Source of the DNA: Bacillus sp. NTK034
Lineage (GTDB): Bacteria; Bacillota; Bacilli; Bacillales; Cytobacillaceae
DNA length: 64,000 bases
Direction of reading: 5' to 3'
Assembly: GCF_017303275.1 (NCBI RefSeq)
Contig: NZ_JAFKOJ010000005.1
Coordinates: forward strand, 186,001-250,000
Part shown: positions 1 through 7,874 of the stretch, piece after piece
Layout of the letters: every line of letters starts with the position of its first letter
Numbering within the stretch: position 1 is the stretch's first letter
Notes under the pieces: generated by a model
Database searches by the model: none
Seen by the model: the letters and a program-made list of their open reading frames with translations, nothing else
What the model was told of the DNA's origin: nothing
Translations under genes and position numbers: made by a program

Positions 1-632
1 AAACCCAGAATCATAAAGCTAAAATCGCTATATCTTCTATCCGTGCCAGTCGGGTATTCGAGGGGCAGCTGGTTTATATAATTCAGTACCTCTTCCGAAT
101 TATCAGCATATAGGTATGTCGGCTTCCAGGGAGTCAATCCTGAGGTGTGTGTCAGCAAATCAGCTACTGTAATATTTTCTTTTCCATGCTGGGCAAACTC
201 AGGTATATATTTAGATACCTTGTCATTGACTGATAGTTCTCCATCGCTAACAAGCTTCATAATACCCTGAGTTGTTCCCAACACCTTCGTAACTGAAGCC
301 AGATCGAAGATTGTTTTCTTTTTCATTTTCCGGGGATTACTGAGTAATTCCCCCATATCGTATTTTTGTGCATATCCATACGCTTCTTCTTTAACAATCT
401 TTCCATCCTTGGCCACGAGAACCACTGCACCGGGTGTAACACCATCCTCAATAGCACCTGTAATGGCTTTATCAATGCCCTTCAATTTTTCAGGATCAAA
501 GCCCGCTGTTTTCGGATGGGCATGACTTAATTTCTGGCCGGACTTCTCTTTGGCATTCACCATATTTCCAGAAAACACTGCAGAACTTAAGACTAATGCC
601 AGTACTATTAACAATAACTTTAACCTTTTCAA
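1..632 (-). CDS. Secreted serine hydrolase, beta-lactamase/PBP4* family (3' end outside window)
   Basis: The reading frame is open from a TTG at 632 to the window edge, so only the N-terminal ~210 residues are present. The TTG follows an AAAGGAG Shine-Dalgarno; the nearer ATG at 640 runs into a stop after three codons. Residues 1-27 form a signal peptide ending VNA. A class C beta-lactamase-type fold is indicated by S113-V-T-K116 (SxxK nucleophile motif) and a later Y-S-D triad candidate. Such proteins are usually secreted peptidases or esterases acting on D-amino-acid peptides or amides. The substrate cannot be told from sequence. It is not necessarily a resistance enzyme. Confidence 0.8.
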   Translation of the reverse strand, partial: MKRLKLLLIVLALVLSSAVFSGNMVNAKEKSGQKLSHAHPKTAGFDPEKLKGIDKAITGAIEDGVTPGAVVLVAKDGKIVKEEAYGYAQKYDMGELLSNPRKMKKKTIFDLASVTKVLGTTQGIMKLVSDGELSVNDKVSKYIPEFAQHGKENITVADLLTHTSGLTPWKPTYLYADNSEEVLNYINQLPLEYPTGTDRRYSDFSFMILG

Positions 633-766
633 ATTTTCATCTCCTTTGCAGATTAACCAATATACAATATTCTGTATAATTAATTTTATCTATCTTTTTA
701 TTGATTATCAATATAATTTTTAGTATTTTCAGAAAATAGTCCTTTTAGATTATAATATAGAATAAA

Positions 767-788
767 AGCCATCAAATTAATGATGGCT
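767..788 (-). terminator. Hairpin terminator after the 79-aa membrane protein gene
   Basis: An 8-bp perfect inverted repeat (AGCCATCA / TGATGGCT, 6-nt loop) is followed on the minus strand by a T-rich stretch. It lies 16 bp beyond the stop of the 804-1043 gene. Confidence 0.6.
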
Positions 789-803
789 TACTCCCTTTAT
801 GTA

Positions 804-1043
804 TTAAAACAGCTGATTCGGTTCAAGTTTTCCTTTTTGAATTAAACGGTCCCGTTTCTTATCTCTCCACATATCCGTAATGGTCGCGGCTATTAATAAT
901 ACTGTAAGCAGGATCCCTTTTCCTTCTGCCAGTTTAAATACCAGAGCGATTACACCTTCAGACATGAAGGTACCAATTAATGAACCCAGCAGCATGATGA
1001 TCCAGACAATTAATGCTCCTTCTAATACGGCTAATGCTCTCAT
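804..1043 (-). CDS. Small membrane protein of unknown function
   Basis: This 79-residue protein has an ATG start preceded by a good TGGAGG site. Two hydrophobic segments (about residues 8-25 and 30-53) suggest a two-helix membrane hairpin. A charged C-terminal tail (D-K-K-R-D-R motif near residues 60-65) probably lies in the cytoplasm. I do not recognise a named family. It may share a transcript with the coiled-coil gene just upstream, about 90 bp away, and has its own terminator. The coding call rests on the Shine-Dalgarno, hydrophobic pattern and terminator. Confidence 0.6.
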   Translation of the reverse strand: MRALAVLEGALIVWIIMLLGSLIGTFMSEGVIALVFKLAEGKGILLTVLLIAATITDMWRDKKRDRLIQKGKLEPNQLF

Positions 1044-1130
1044 TTATTCGACCTCCAGGTATTTAAAATCATTATGCCAATACCCTGAAGACAGCAGTCT
1101 AAACGTAAATCTTGCAATTCGGGCATACTT

Positions 1131-1739
1131 TTACTTTCCAAATATCTTCTGCCAGATGCTTTTGCTTTTTTCAGCCTCTAATGCACCGGCTACTTCTTCT
1201 ACAGACTTTTGTGTCGCCATCAGTTTTTCATAGAGGGAAGTGACTTTTTCGCTCTCTTTTTCATAGCCTTGTGCATGGGCATTTCTTAAATCTTCAATTG
1301 TGAGTTTGAGCTCATGCACCTCATGTATCAGCTGCTTGTTTTGCTCTCTGATTTTATTCTGGGTTAGACGGGACTGTTCATTTTGCTGAACGAGAAAGCT
1401 GACCAGCTTTTTCATATCTGTCAGCTCTGAATTCACATTCACCAGTGAAGTGGTGCTGCTTTCTTCGTCATCCTCCACGGTAATGATGACTGGGATACCT
1501 GCATCCTCTAGCTTTGCGGCGACTTCCTCTTTTTTTAACCCATCTGAATATAATTTCCTGATGAATTTAAGCTTTTCAATTTCAGAAGCCTGGATTTTAT
1601 AGCGATTATGTTCTTTCCGATAATTTATGTATTCTGCATGCTCCTGCAAATAACGCTTTAGGCTATTCTCAGGTATGTCCGGAAGCGCCTCTTTAAGCTC
1701 CTTCATTGTCAAATACTGATTTGCCAACGTCCTCAGCAC
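1131..1739 (-). CDS. MerR-type HTH plus coiled-coil protein, RacA/DUF3967-like
   Basis: The N-terminal ~70 residues look like a MerR-type winged helix (pattern MKELKEALPDI, then a recognition-helix region with conserved R and Y). A basic linker, an acidic patch (VEDDEESS) and a long heptad-rich coiled coil (about residues 105-185) follow, ending in W-Q-K-I-F-G-K, typical of DUF3967 proteins of bacilli. The architecture matches RacA, the chromosome-anchoring protein of sporulating Bacillus, whose gene lies elsewhere in this syntenic block in B. subtilis. Either RacA or a plasmid/chromosome-associated paralogue is possible. The GTG at 1739 has poor spacing; an in-frame TTG at 1727 behind AGAAAGGTG is a better start. 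Confidence 0.65.
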   Translation of the reverse strand: MLRTLANQYLTMKELKEALPDIPENSLKRYLQEHAEYINYRKEHNRYKIQASEIEKLKFIRKLYSDGLKKEEVAAKLEDAGIPVIITVEDDEESSTTSLVNVNSELTDMKKLVSFLVQQNEQSRLTQNKIREQNKQLIHEVHELKLTIEDLRNAHAQGYEKESEKVTSLYEKLMATQKSVEEVAGALEAEKSKSIWQKIFGK

Positions 1740-2270
1740 CTTTCTTGGTATCTTTGCCGATCACCCAGCCGTTGCTGGGCATTACCCATGTCCAACCACC
1801 TAACCGCCAACAAAACCACCATCAACATTTTTGCGGTGAATAGTCCATCAATAAAGTCATTTCTGCTTCATTTCTTCAACCATGACCAAACCAATTTAAC
1901 ACACTAAAAAACCGATATATCAACATTTTATAAATAGCTATACAACCATCAGCACGTTAACCGCTTATATACTGCGGGAATTTCACTTCCATTTCTTCTA
2001 TACTCTATCATAACTTTTCCAGCATTGAGGCGAAAGAGACTTTTAACATAAATATTGATTAATACTATAAAAATTCCTCTGCTCATTATCAACCACCCAA
2101 CCACCAACATATCAACCACGTTATTTTCTAGTATTCTGACACTCTTCTCCCCTCCCCTTTTTAGAAAAGAACAGAAAAATGCACCTCTAATTATAAGAGG
2201 TGCATTTTCAACAAATTTAATTGCAGAACTGTTAAAATCTCTTTTGAAAAAATATGATAGTAAAAATTTT
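1740..2270. other. 531-bp gene-free interval with GT-rich words and a bidirectional terminator
   Basis: No convincing gene is seen. A 19-bp word, GTTGGYGGTTRGGTGGTTG on the minus strand, occurs at 1793-1811 and 2090-2108 (17 of 19 identical), with a partial copy near 2110. A small hairpin lies at 1764-1779. The interval ends in the terminator at 2176-2208. Open frames here are low-complexity and cross that palindrome. Confidence 0.6.
2176..2208. terminator. Bidirectional terminator downstream of upp
   Basis: Perfect 13-bp arms (AAAATGCACCTCT and its complement) enclose a 7-nt loop. A-tract on the left and T-tract on the right would serve either strand. The functional role is ending the minus-strand upp transcript 63 bp after its stop. 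Confidence 0.85.
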
Positions 2271-2900
2271 TTACTTCGTTCCAAATAAACGGTCACCTGC
2301 ATCACCAAGACCAGGAACAATATAGCCTTTTTCGTTCAATTTTTCGTCTAAAGCTGCGATATAGATGTCAACGTCAGGATGAGCCTCTTTTACAGCCTCT
2401 ACACCTTCCGGAGCGGCAATGAGACACATGAATTTAATGTTTTTTCCTCCGCGTTTTTTAAGGGAGTGAATGGCTTCAACCGCTGAACCGCCAGTTGCAA
2501 GCATTGGGTCAACCACGATGAAATCTCTTTCTTCCACATCACTAGGAAGCTTTACATAGTATTCAACCGGCTGAAGTGTTTCCGGGTCGCGATATAAACC
2601 GATATGACCTACTTTTGCAGCCGGGATCAGCTTCAGGATACCGTCAACCATTCCAATTCCCGCACGCAGAATAGGGATAATTCCTATCTTCTTACCTGCC
2701 AGTACGCTAGACTTCATCGTGCTGACCGGTGTTTCAATTGTAATTTCTTCTAAAGGCATATCACGGGTGATTTCGAATGCCATAAGTGTTGCCACTTCAT
2801 CGACAAGCTCACGGAATTCCTTTGTTCCCGTACTTTTTTCACGAATGTATGTAAGCTTATGCTGAATTAATGGATGGTCAAAAACGTAAACCTTTGCCAT
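2271..2900 (-). CDS. upp: Uracil phosphoribosyltransferase
   Basis: Upp converts uracil and PRPP to UMP in pyrimidine salvage in the cytoplasm. The 209-residue protein has the usual family length. It carries the PRPP-binding loop [12 protein letters not shown] at about residues 128-139, the ILRAGIGM stretch near residue 78, and the C-terminal [13 protein letters not shown] uracil-binding end. The ATG follows a GGAGAGAT Shine-Dalgarno. Its position next to glyA is conserved in bacilli. No attenuator was seen upstream; the interval holds a dispersed repeat instead. Confidence 0.98.
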   Translation of the reverse strand: MAKVYVFDHPLIQHKLTYIREKSTGTKEFRELVDEVATLMAFEITRDMPLEEITIETPVSTMKSSVLAGKKIGIIPILRAGIGMVDGILKLIPAAKVGHIGLYRDPETLQPVEYYVKLPSDVEERDFIVVDPMLATGGSAVEAIHSLKKRGGKNIKFMCLIAAPEGVEAVKEAHPDVDIYIAALDEKLNEKGYIVPGLGDAGDRLFGTK

Positions 2901-3019
2901 GAGTATCTCTCCTTTTCAATATGCAGATTAGTCGAACCACACTTCGTCTAATTTTACAGAAAAACAGTTCCATCGGCAACTATGATTCGTTTTTGTAAAA
3001 GAAAAGTCATTTATATAAG

Positions 3020-3221
3020 AAAAGCGGAAGCGCCTCGTTCACCCCCGACAAGCACATGGCGAGCCTCACGGTAAGGCGTTCTTTGCCTTTTTGAGAGGAT
3101 TGGCTTGTGACCTCGAGGGGGTAGGCGCTCCTCCTAAAAGCTAACGCTTTTAGTCCTGCGATGATGATGCTGTCGGAGTGTTCCTTGTGGAGCTAGACAG
3201 ATCTCGAAGTTCAAAATTTTC
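3020..3221. repeat. Dispersed repeat R1, copy A (202 bp)
   Basis: This copy starts AAAAGCGGAAGCGCC and ends near GGAGCTAGACAG. In the middle, CCCCCGACAAGC and GCTTGTGACCTCGAGGGGG form an imperfect inverted pair around an insert. It is flanked by TTATATAAG at 3011-3019 and 3222-3230, which reads either as a 9-bp direct duplication or, with adjoining bases, as a 13-bp inverted repeat. Related copies lie at 20906, 23927 and 54951. It fills the 369-bp upp-glyA interval. Confidence 0.8.
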
Positions 3222-3231
3222 TTATATAAGC

Positions 3232-3263
3232 ATGGAAAAACCGGCCCCATGCTGAGACCGGCT
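3232..3263 (-). terminator. glyA terminator
   Basis: On the minus strand AGCCGGTCTC pairs with GGGGCCGGTT (10 bp with wobbles), followed by a T run. It begins 7 bp after the glyA stop. Confidence 0.75.
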
Positions 3264-3269
3264 GATTAA

Positions 3270-4511
3270 TTAATATTCTGGATATAGAGTGAAGCTGCCT
3301 GTTAAGGCTTCGACGCGCTGAGCCGCTTCTTGAAGCTTCCCTTCATCTTCATGATTTTTAAGTGTGAAGGCAATGATGGATGCAATTTCCTGCATTTCTT
3401 TTTCGCCAAATCCGCGGGACGTAACGGCCGCTGTACCGATGCGGATGCCGCTTGTCACGAATGGGCTTTCCGGATCGAAAGGAATCGTGTTTTTGTTGAC
3501 TGTAATGCCGACCTCATCAAGCACTTTCTCAGCTACCTTCCCTGTTAAGCCCAGGGAACGAAGGTCAACTAAAAGCAAGTGGTTGTCTGTGCCTGCAGAT
3601 ACAAGATCGATTCCTTCAGCCTGCAATGCTTCAGCCAGCTTTTTGGCATTAGAAATAATATTGCCTGCATATGTTTTGAATTCTTCCTGAAGCGCTTCGC
3701 CGAAGGCAACCGCTTTTGCCGCAATAACGTGCATTAAAGGACCGCCCTGGATTCCAGGGAAAATGGATTTATCAATTTTCTTTGCATATTCTTCTTTGCA
3801 GAGAATCATGCCGCCGCGCGGTCCGCGCAATGTCTTATGCGTAGTAGTTGTAACAAAGTCCGCGAACGGAACCGGATTCTGATGAAGCCCAGCAGCTACA
3901 AGGCCTGCAATATGAGCCATATCAACCATCAGCATGGCACCGACTTCATCGGCAATTTCCCGGAAACGCTTGAAGTCAATTTCACGCGGATAAGCACTTG
4001 CACCCGCTACAATTAGTTTCGGTTTATGCTGACGGGCCTTTTCAAGCACATCATCATAATTGATGCGATGTGTTTCTTTATCCACTCCATATTCGACGAA
4101 ATTGTACTGCACGCCGCTGAAGTTTACAGGGCTGCCGTGAGTTAAATGTCCGCCATGGGATAAATTCATGCCAAGAACAGTGTCTCCCTGCTCCAGGACA
4201 GTGAAGTATACAGCCATATTTGCCTGTGCTCCTGAATGCGGCTGCACGTTCACATGCTCCGCGCCGAAAATTTCTTTCGCACGGTCACGGGCTAGATCTT
4301 CGACTACATCCACATGTTCACATCCGCCATAATAGCGTCTGCCTGGATAGCCTTCAGCATACTTGTTTGTTAAAACACTACCCTGTGCTTCCATTACCGC
4401 TTCACTGACAAAGTTTTCAGAAGCGATTAATTCAATCTTTGATCTCTGGCGTCCTAATTCTTCCTCAATCGACTTGAAAACCTGCTCATCCTGCTGTGCT
4501 AAATGCTTCAT
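3270..4511 (-). CDS. glyA: Serine hydroxymethyltransferase
   Basis: GlyA interconverts serine and glycine with tetrahydrofolate, the main source of one-carbon units. The PLP lysine is K226 in [14 protein letters not shown]. Substrate and cofactor motifs SENFVS (31-36), YPGRRYYGG (55-63) and VDMAHIAGL (196-204) are present. The ATG at 4511 is chosen because AAAGGGAGGATTCTT precedes it and the protein then begins MKHL as in other bacilli; an in-frame upstream extension of nine codons has no such site. Length is 413 residues, normal for the family. A dispersed hairpin repeat follows upstream at 4633. Confidence 0.98.
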   Translation of the reverse strand: MKHLAQQDEQVFKSIEEELGRQRSKIELIASENFVSEAVMEAQGSVLTNKYAEGYPGRRYYGGCEHVDVVEDLARDRAKEIFGAEHVNVQPHSGAQANMAVYFTVLEQGDTVLGMNLSHGGHLTHGSPVNFSGVQYNFVEYGVDKETHRINYDDVLEKARQHKPKLIVAGASAYPREIDFKRFREIADEVGAMLMVDMAHIAGLVAAGLHQNPVPFADFVTTTTHKTLRGPRGGMILCKEEYAKKIDKSIFPGIQGGPLMHVIAAKAVAFGEALQEEFKTYAGNIISNAKKLAEALQAEGIDLVSAGTDNHLLLVDLRSLGLTGKVAEKVLDEVGITVNKNTIPFDPESPFVTSGIRIGTAAVTSRGFGEKEMQEIASIIAFTLKNHEDEGKLQEAAQRVEALTGSFTLYPEY

Positions 4512-4632
4512 AAGAATCCTCCCTTTTCTCCAACACACTTTTAATAAAGGAAAGCGTTGTGAAGGCTCTCCATTTTTATGTATCGATCTTTTTGTGAAAA
4601 TTCTTTTTCATTTTAGCATGTTTTCCGAAAAA

Positions 4633-4681
4633 GTGACAGGCACCTATACCAGTTTGATGAAGTGGTATAGGTGCCTGTCAC
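4633..4681. repeat. Dispersed hairpin repeat R2, copy 1
   Basis: Two perfect 19-bp arms (GTGACAGGCACCTATACCA and its complement) surround an 11-nt loop. Copy 2 at 6291 carries the same GTGACAGGCACCTATACCA arm. The two copies bracket the sigma/anti-sigma pair. Confidence 0.85.
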
Positions 4682-4688
4682 CATCCTT

Positions 4689-5684
4689 TTATTCCCAGTT
4701 CCAATAATCCACTTCGCCAAGGTATGGAGCACGGATTTGCTTTTCTTCTTTTAGCTTTAATAGTTCTTTTACCGGGCCGGTAACGACTGCTCCATAGACA
4801 GTGAAGCCATTTTTTTGAAGATATTGATGACGGTCTTTCAGATGATCCAGTCCTAAAAAGTTTTCATAATAGCTTTGAGATTCATTTTTTAACAGGGTTT
4901 CCATCTGTTTCAGCATCAACTTTTTATTTTTTTCCATAAATTCATCATTAAGGGCCAATTTCGACTCTGACATATAATCTTCTCCTGCTTCCCTTCCCCC
5001 AGTCAGACCATAAATGGATGTTAATTCGATTGAGTTGCCACCACTGCCATACCCCGTCTGAAATTCCTTCAGTTCCCCTGTATAGAGCGGCATCCAAAGA
5101 ACTTCCAGGTCATAGGGCTTTAACAGGTTCAGAAGCTCCTCCGGCTTCATAAATGACTGTGTGGAAAATGCCATTTCCGCCACAGTCCCCTCGTGTATTT
5201 TTTCTAGTGAAGCCCAGACACCTGGTTTCCCTTCAGCTGATAGCTTTTTTCCGCTATTCGGATTTTCAGGCAGGGAGAAACGGTAAATGTTTTCGTTTTG
5301 CGGCTCATATTTCTGGATTTTTAAGGTTGAATACGAATTTAGCAGCCTTTTCTCAATGTAAACCTCCCCGATTGTTTGAGATTCGCGGCCAATCTGGCGG
5401 GAAATCGGGTAGGATATTTTCTGTGTCAGAAAGGGTGTTAGTTCTTTATTAACAAAGCCGCCAAAATCCTCATATAGATTTGGATACTTCCAATCAAGAG
5501 CTACCTTGCTGTAAAAAACATGCTTCTTATCACTATTGGCGGCATCGGATATTATATTCACGGCCATCATATATACCCAGAACAACAGCAGACAGGCAGC
5601 AATGACCCTTATTACTCTGAAAGTTAAGGTGAAACGGTATCTAGCCATGATTTTCTTTTCTCGGTCTTTGTTCCAGTCAGTCAT
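4689..5684 (-). CDS. Membrane anti-sigma factor (Sigma_reg_N/Sigma_reg_C type)
   Basis: This protein probably holds the ECF sigma factor encoded just upstream at the membrane. The start at 5684 (ATGACTGA) overlaps the sigma stop by 8 bp behind GGAGGGAAAAAC, so translation is likely coupled. A basic cytoplasmic N-terminus (about residues 1-25) is followed by one membrane helix (about 26-46) and a large extracellular domain of about 285 residues. The layout and the ALDWKYPN region fit the sigma-factor regulator N/C families of bacilli. It lacks an obvious zinc HxxxCxxC anti-sigma motif. The inducing signal is unknown. Confidence 0.75.
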   Translation of the reverse strand: MTDWNKDREKKIMARYRFTLTFRVIRVIAACLLLFWVYMMAVNIISDAANSDKKHVFYSKVALDWKYPNLYEDFGGFVNKELTPFLTQKISYPISRQIGRESQTIGEVYIEKRLLNSYSTLKIQKYEPQNENIYRFSLPENPNSGKKLSAEGKPGVWASLEKIHEGTVAEMAFSTQSFMKPEELLNLLKPYDLEVLWMPLYTGELKEFQTGYGSGGNSIELTSIYGLTGGREAGEDYMSESKLALNDEFMEKNKKLMLKQMETLLKNESQSYYENFLGLDHLKDRHQYLQKNGFTVYGAVVTGPVKELLKLKEEKQIRAPYLGEVDYWNWE

Positions 5685-6210
5685 GTTTTTCCCTCCATTG
5701 TTCATCGGCGAGCTGTGTCAGCTTTTTCCGGGCCCGATGCAGTGTCACCTTTACTTGATTTTCCGATAGATCCAGCGCCTCCTGGATTTCACTATAGCTA
5801 AAAGACTCAAATTCTCTTAAATATAAAATGGACCGGTACTGTTCCGGCAGGCAGCTCATAAGATCTGCCACTTTTTCCTTCGATTCCTTATTTAATGCTT
5901 CATCCTCCGGCAGCCCATATGGACTTATCATTTCATCTCTGGAAAATAAATAGCTGGCAAAAGGAATCTTATTTCTCCTCTGCCGTTTCCTCCATTCATC
6001 CAAATAGGCGTTCCTTGCTACTTTGAATAGCCATGCCCTTACATCTTCCTGCTTATAGAAAGAGAGAGAAACCGTTGCCTTAATGAATGTTTCCTGAGTT
6101 AAATCCTCCGCTGTTTCTTTGGAGCCTGACATCTTATATAAAAAGTAATAAAGCGGTCTGGCATAATGCCGATATAAATCATCCAGCCTATCCCGCCTGT
6201 TTTCTTTCAA
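5677..6210 (-). CDS. ECF-type RNA polymerase sigma factor
   Basis: The 177-residue protein has sigma region 2 at about residues 10-78 (LYRHYARPLYYFLY, then AEDLTQETF) and region 4 at about 115-168 (LPEQYRSILYLREFESFSYSEI and a helix-turn-helix). Regions 1 and 3 are missing, as in ECF sigma factors. TTG at 6210 follows AAAGGGGGGAG. It overlaps the anti-sigma gene and is preceded by an ECF-type promoter at 6249-6276, suggesting self-activation. Among Bacillus ECF factors it is nearest in layout to SigX/SigV/YlaC-type pairs, but I would not assign a name. Confidence 0.93.
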   Translation of the reverse strand: MKENRRDRLDDLYRHYARPLYYFLYKMSGSKETAEDLTQETFIKATVSLSFYKQEDVRAWLFKVARNAYLDEWRKRQRRNKIPFASYLFSRDEMISPYGLPEDEALNKESKEKVADLMSCLPEQYRSILYLREFESFSYSEIQEALDLSENQVKVTLHRARKKLTQLADEQWREKHD

Positions 6211-6248
6211 CGGTTTCTCCCCCCTTTCTCAATAAATGCTGCACTTTA

Positions 6249-6276
6249 TACACGTTCTTCCTTCCTGAATGTTACA
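6249..6276 (-). promoter_or_regulatory. ECF-type promoter of the sigma/anti-sigma operon
   Basis: On the minus strand TGTAAC and CGTGTA are separated by exactly 16 bp and lie about 40 bp before the sigma start. The boxes resemble the TGTAAC/TGAAAC -35 and CGT -10 of Bacillus ECF sigma factors. Confidence 0.75.
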
Positions 6277-6290
6277 CGTTCCATAAAAAA

Positions 6291-6341
6291 AGTGACAGGC
6301 ACCTATACCATTTTTAGTTAAAATGGGGCAGGCGCCTGTCA
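6291..6341. repeat. Dispersed hairpin repeat R2, copy 2
   Basis: It starts with the same GTGACAGGCACCTATACCA arm as copy 1. The second arm (GGGGCAGGCGCCTGTCA) is diverged, giving an imperfect stem. It lies just upstream of the ECF promoter. The rest of the 6211-6580 interval holds that promoter and the ywlG terminator. Confidence 0.75.
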
Positions 6342-6492
6342 ATATACTCGTTCCCTCTGATTTCCGCTTTTCCTGTCCGAATGTGCTTCAACTTCAGACT
6401 CGTGGTACAGGACTTCCCCTTGCTCTCCGAATAGGTGGCTGATGTGGCGAAACTGAACAAGAAATTGAGTATTTAATAGGAATGAATAAAGC

Positions 6493-6513
6493 CCCAATTG
6501 CTAGGCAATTGGG
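6493..6513 (-). terminator. Probable ywlG terminator
   Basis: Perfect 9-bp stem CCCAATTGC/GCAATTGGG with a 3-nt loop, 68 bp past the ywlG stop. The following minus-strand sequence is only modestly T-rich. Confidence 0.5.
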
Positions 6514-6580
6514 ACAGCTAATTAACAGATTATTATCAAAGTTTTTTCTGCAAAACTGATCCGCTATACTTGACCTTTCA

Positions 6581-7156
6581 TTACCTGCACGATTCATTAT
6601 CAGAGTTGCGTTCATAAATCGCCCGTGCTCCTCCGATCAGTTTCGGCCTGGTTTTGGCCATGGTGACGTGGGCCTCGCCGACTGATTTTTGTGAGGTCCT
6701 GATCGGAACGGCTACATGCTTCAGATGCATGCCAATCAGTGTGTCGCCGATATCGATGCCGGCATCTGCCTTGATCAACTCCACCATGACGGGATCTTTG
6801 AAGTGTTCATAGGCATATGCTGCCATCGCGCCGCCGGCCGTGCGGTGAGGGGTGACGGTCACTTCATCCAGGTTTTTTACCTCGGCAACGGAACGCTCTA
6901 CTACGAGTGCCCTGTTCAAATGTTCGCAGCATTGAAAGGCCAGCGCAGCCCCGGTATTCTGGCGAAGCTTGTCCAGACGCTCAAAAATCATTTCAGCCAC
7001 TTGCTCCGTTCCGGCTGTGCCGATTCTTTTCCCGGCTACTTCACTTGTGCTGCAGCCCACTACAAGAATATGCTTTTCACTTAAAGGAACTTGTTCACTA
7101 AATTCACGAATGATTGTATCCAGCTCTTTTTTCCATTGTTCAATCAAAATGCTCAC
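6581..7156 (-). CDS. ywlG: UPF0340/TIGR01440 family protein YwlG
   Basis: This conserved protein of unknown biochemical function sits between glyA and rpiB as in B. subtilis. Recognisable family stretches are [17 protein letters not shown] (about residues 31-47), [14 protein letters not shown] (about 98-111), and the [17 protein letters not shown] block. The conserved CCEH and GCSTSE motifs suggest a ligand or metal site, but no function is established. The GTG at 7156 has a close AAAGGG site; a TTG three codons in (7147) has better spacing. Between it and rpiB lies the R3 repeat. Confidence 0.9.
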   Translation of the reverse strand: MSILIEQWKKELDTIIREFSEQVPLSEKHILVVGCSTSEVAGKRIGTAGTEQVAEMIFERLDKLRQNTGAALAFQCCEHLNRALVVERSVAEVKNLDEVTVTPHRTAGGAMAAYAYEHFKDPVMVELIKADAGIDIGDTLIGMHLKHVAVPIRTSQKSVGEAHVTMAKTRPKLIGGARAIYERNSDNESCR

Positions 7157-7173
7157 CCTTTCGGAAGATTCAC

Positions 7174-7318
7174 CGCAGTCTAACGGGCAGTAAGACTCCC
7201 CCTTTATAGCTCAAAAAAGTCGAAGGAGGATAAGCGGGATTCAAACTGCCCGTAAATGCCCGACTAGTTCAACTAATAATCAGCGTGGGAATACCCCCAC
7301 GCTGATTGAAGTTTCACT
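7174..7318. repeat. Dispersed repeat R3, copy 1 (about 145 bp)
   Basis: Read on the plus strand it runs from CGCAGTCTAACGGGCAGTA, through ACTGCCCGTAAATGCCCGA, to a stem AATCAGCGTGGG/CCCACGCTGATT and then GAAGTTTCACTT, ending at the rpiB stop codon. Copy 2 at 59724-59859 has the same order and abuts the speB stop. The terminal stem probably acts as the rpiB terminator. Confidence 0.85.
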
Positions 7319-7759
7319 TTACTTCGTTTCGTAAGCAGTAATCTTTCCTACACGGTTTTCATGCCGGCCGCCTTCAAAATCTGTTGAAAGCCATACTTTT
7401 GCAATTTCACGAGCGAGGCCAGGGCCAATCACTCGTTCACCCATAGCAAGGATGTTGCTGTCATTATGTTCACGGGTTGCTTTAGCACTGAATACATCAT
7501 GCACAAGCGCACAGCGGATTCCCTTCACTTTGTTGGCAGAGATGCTCATGCCAATCCCAGTCCCGCAGATCAGAATGCCTTTGTCGAATTCGCCATCCGC
7601 TACCTTTTCAGCAACAGGCAATGCATAATCCGGATAATCTACTGAAGTTTCGCATTCACAGCCGAAATCCTCATACTCAATGTTCATTTCATCCATTAGG
7701 CTTTTGATTTCTTCGCGGAGATTAAGTCCGCCATGGTCTGATGCAATTGCAATTTTCAT
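7319..7759 (-). CDS. rpiB: Ribose-5-phosphate isomerase B (RpiB/LacAB family)
   Basis: The enzyme interconverts ribose-5-phosphate and ribulose-5-phosphate in the pentose phosphate pathway. IASDHGG (5-11) and the catalytic cysteine C65 in ICGTGIGM are present, followed by the EHNDSNILAMGER block that binds phosphate. Length 146 is standard. It is the YwlF orthologue by position between ywlG and ywlE. A LacA/LacB galactose-6-phosphate isomerase role is unlikely because no lac-type genes are nearby. Confidence 0.95.
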   Translation of the reverse strand: MKIAIASDHGGLNLREEIKSLMDEMNIEYEDFGCECETSVDYPDYALPVAEKVADGEFDKGILICGTGIGMSISANKVKGIRCALVHDVFSAKATREHNDSNILAMGERVIGPGLAREIAKVWLSTDFEGGRHENRVGKITAYETK

Positions 7760-7840
7760 TATGAAACCCTCCTGTTTGAAGCCCGCTTATTTTTGACATT
7801 ATGCTTTTATTTTGACACAAAACCTTGAAAATATAAAGAA

Positions 7841-7864
7841 AGGGAGCTGCATTTTGGGCTCCCT
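7841..7864 (-). terminator. Terminator after the chemoreceptor gene
   Basis: AGGGAGC/GCTCCCT stem followed on the minus strand by TTTCTTTATATTTT; 11 bp past the stop. Confidence 0.75.
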
Positions 7865-7874
7865 CAACAATCGT

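Noticed and set aside
1..632. Calling the truncated gene a beta-lactamase resistance gene
   Set aside because: Only the SxxK serine-hydrolase pattern is visible and the C-terminal part is missing; most such bacillar proteins are peptidases or esterases.
1949..2320. 123-codon frame overlapping the upp 3' end
   Set aside because: It reads through the upp terminator palindrome and has no ribosome site; composition is low-complexity.
4633..6341. Composite transposon carrying the ECF sigma module
   Set aside because: The bracketing hairpins have no transposase, no target duplication and differ in their second arm; only kept as a comparative question.
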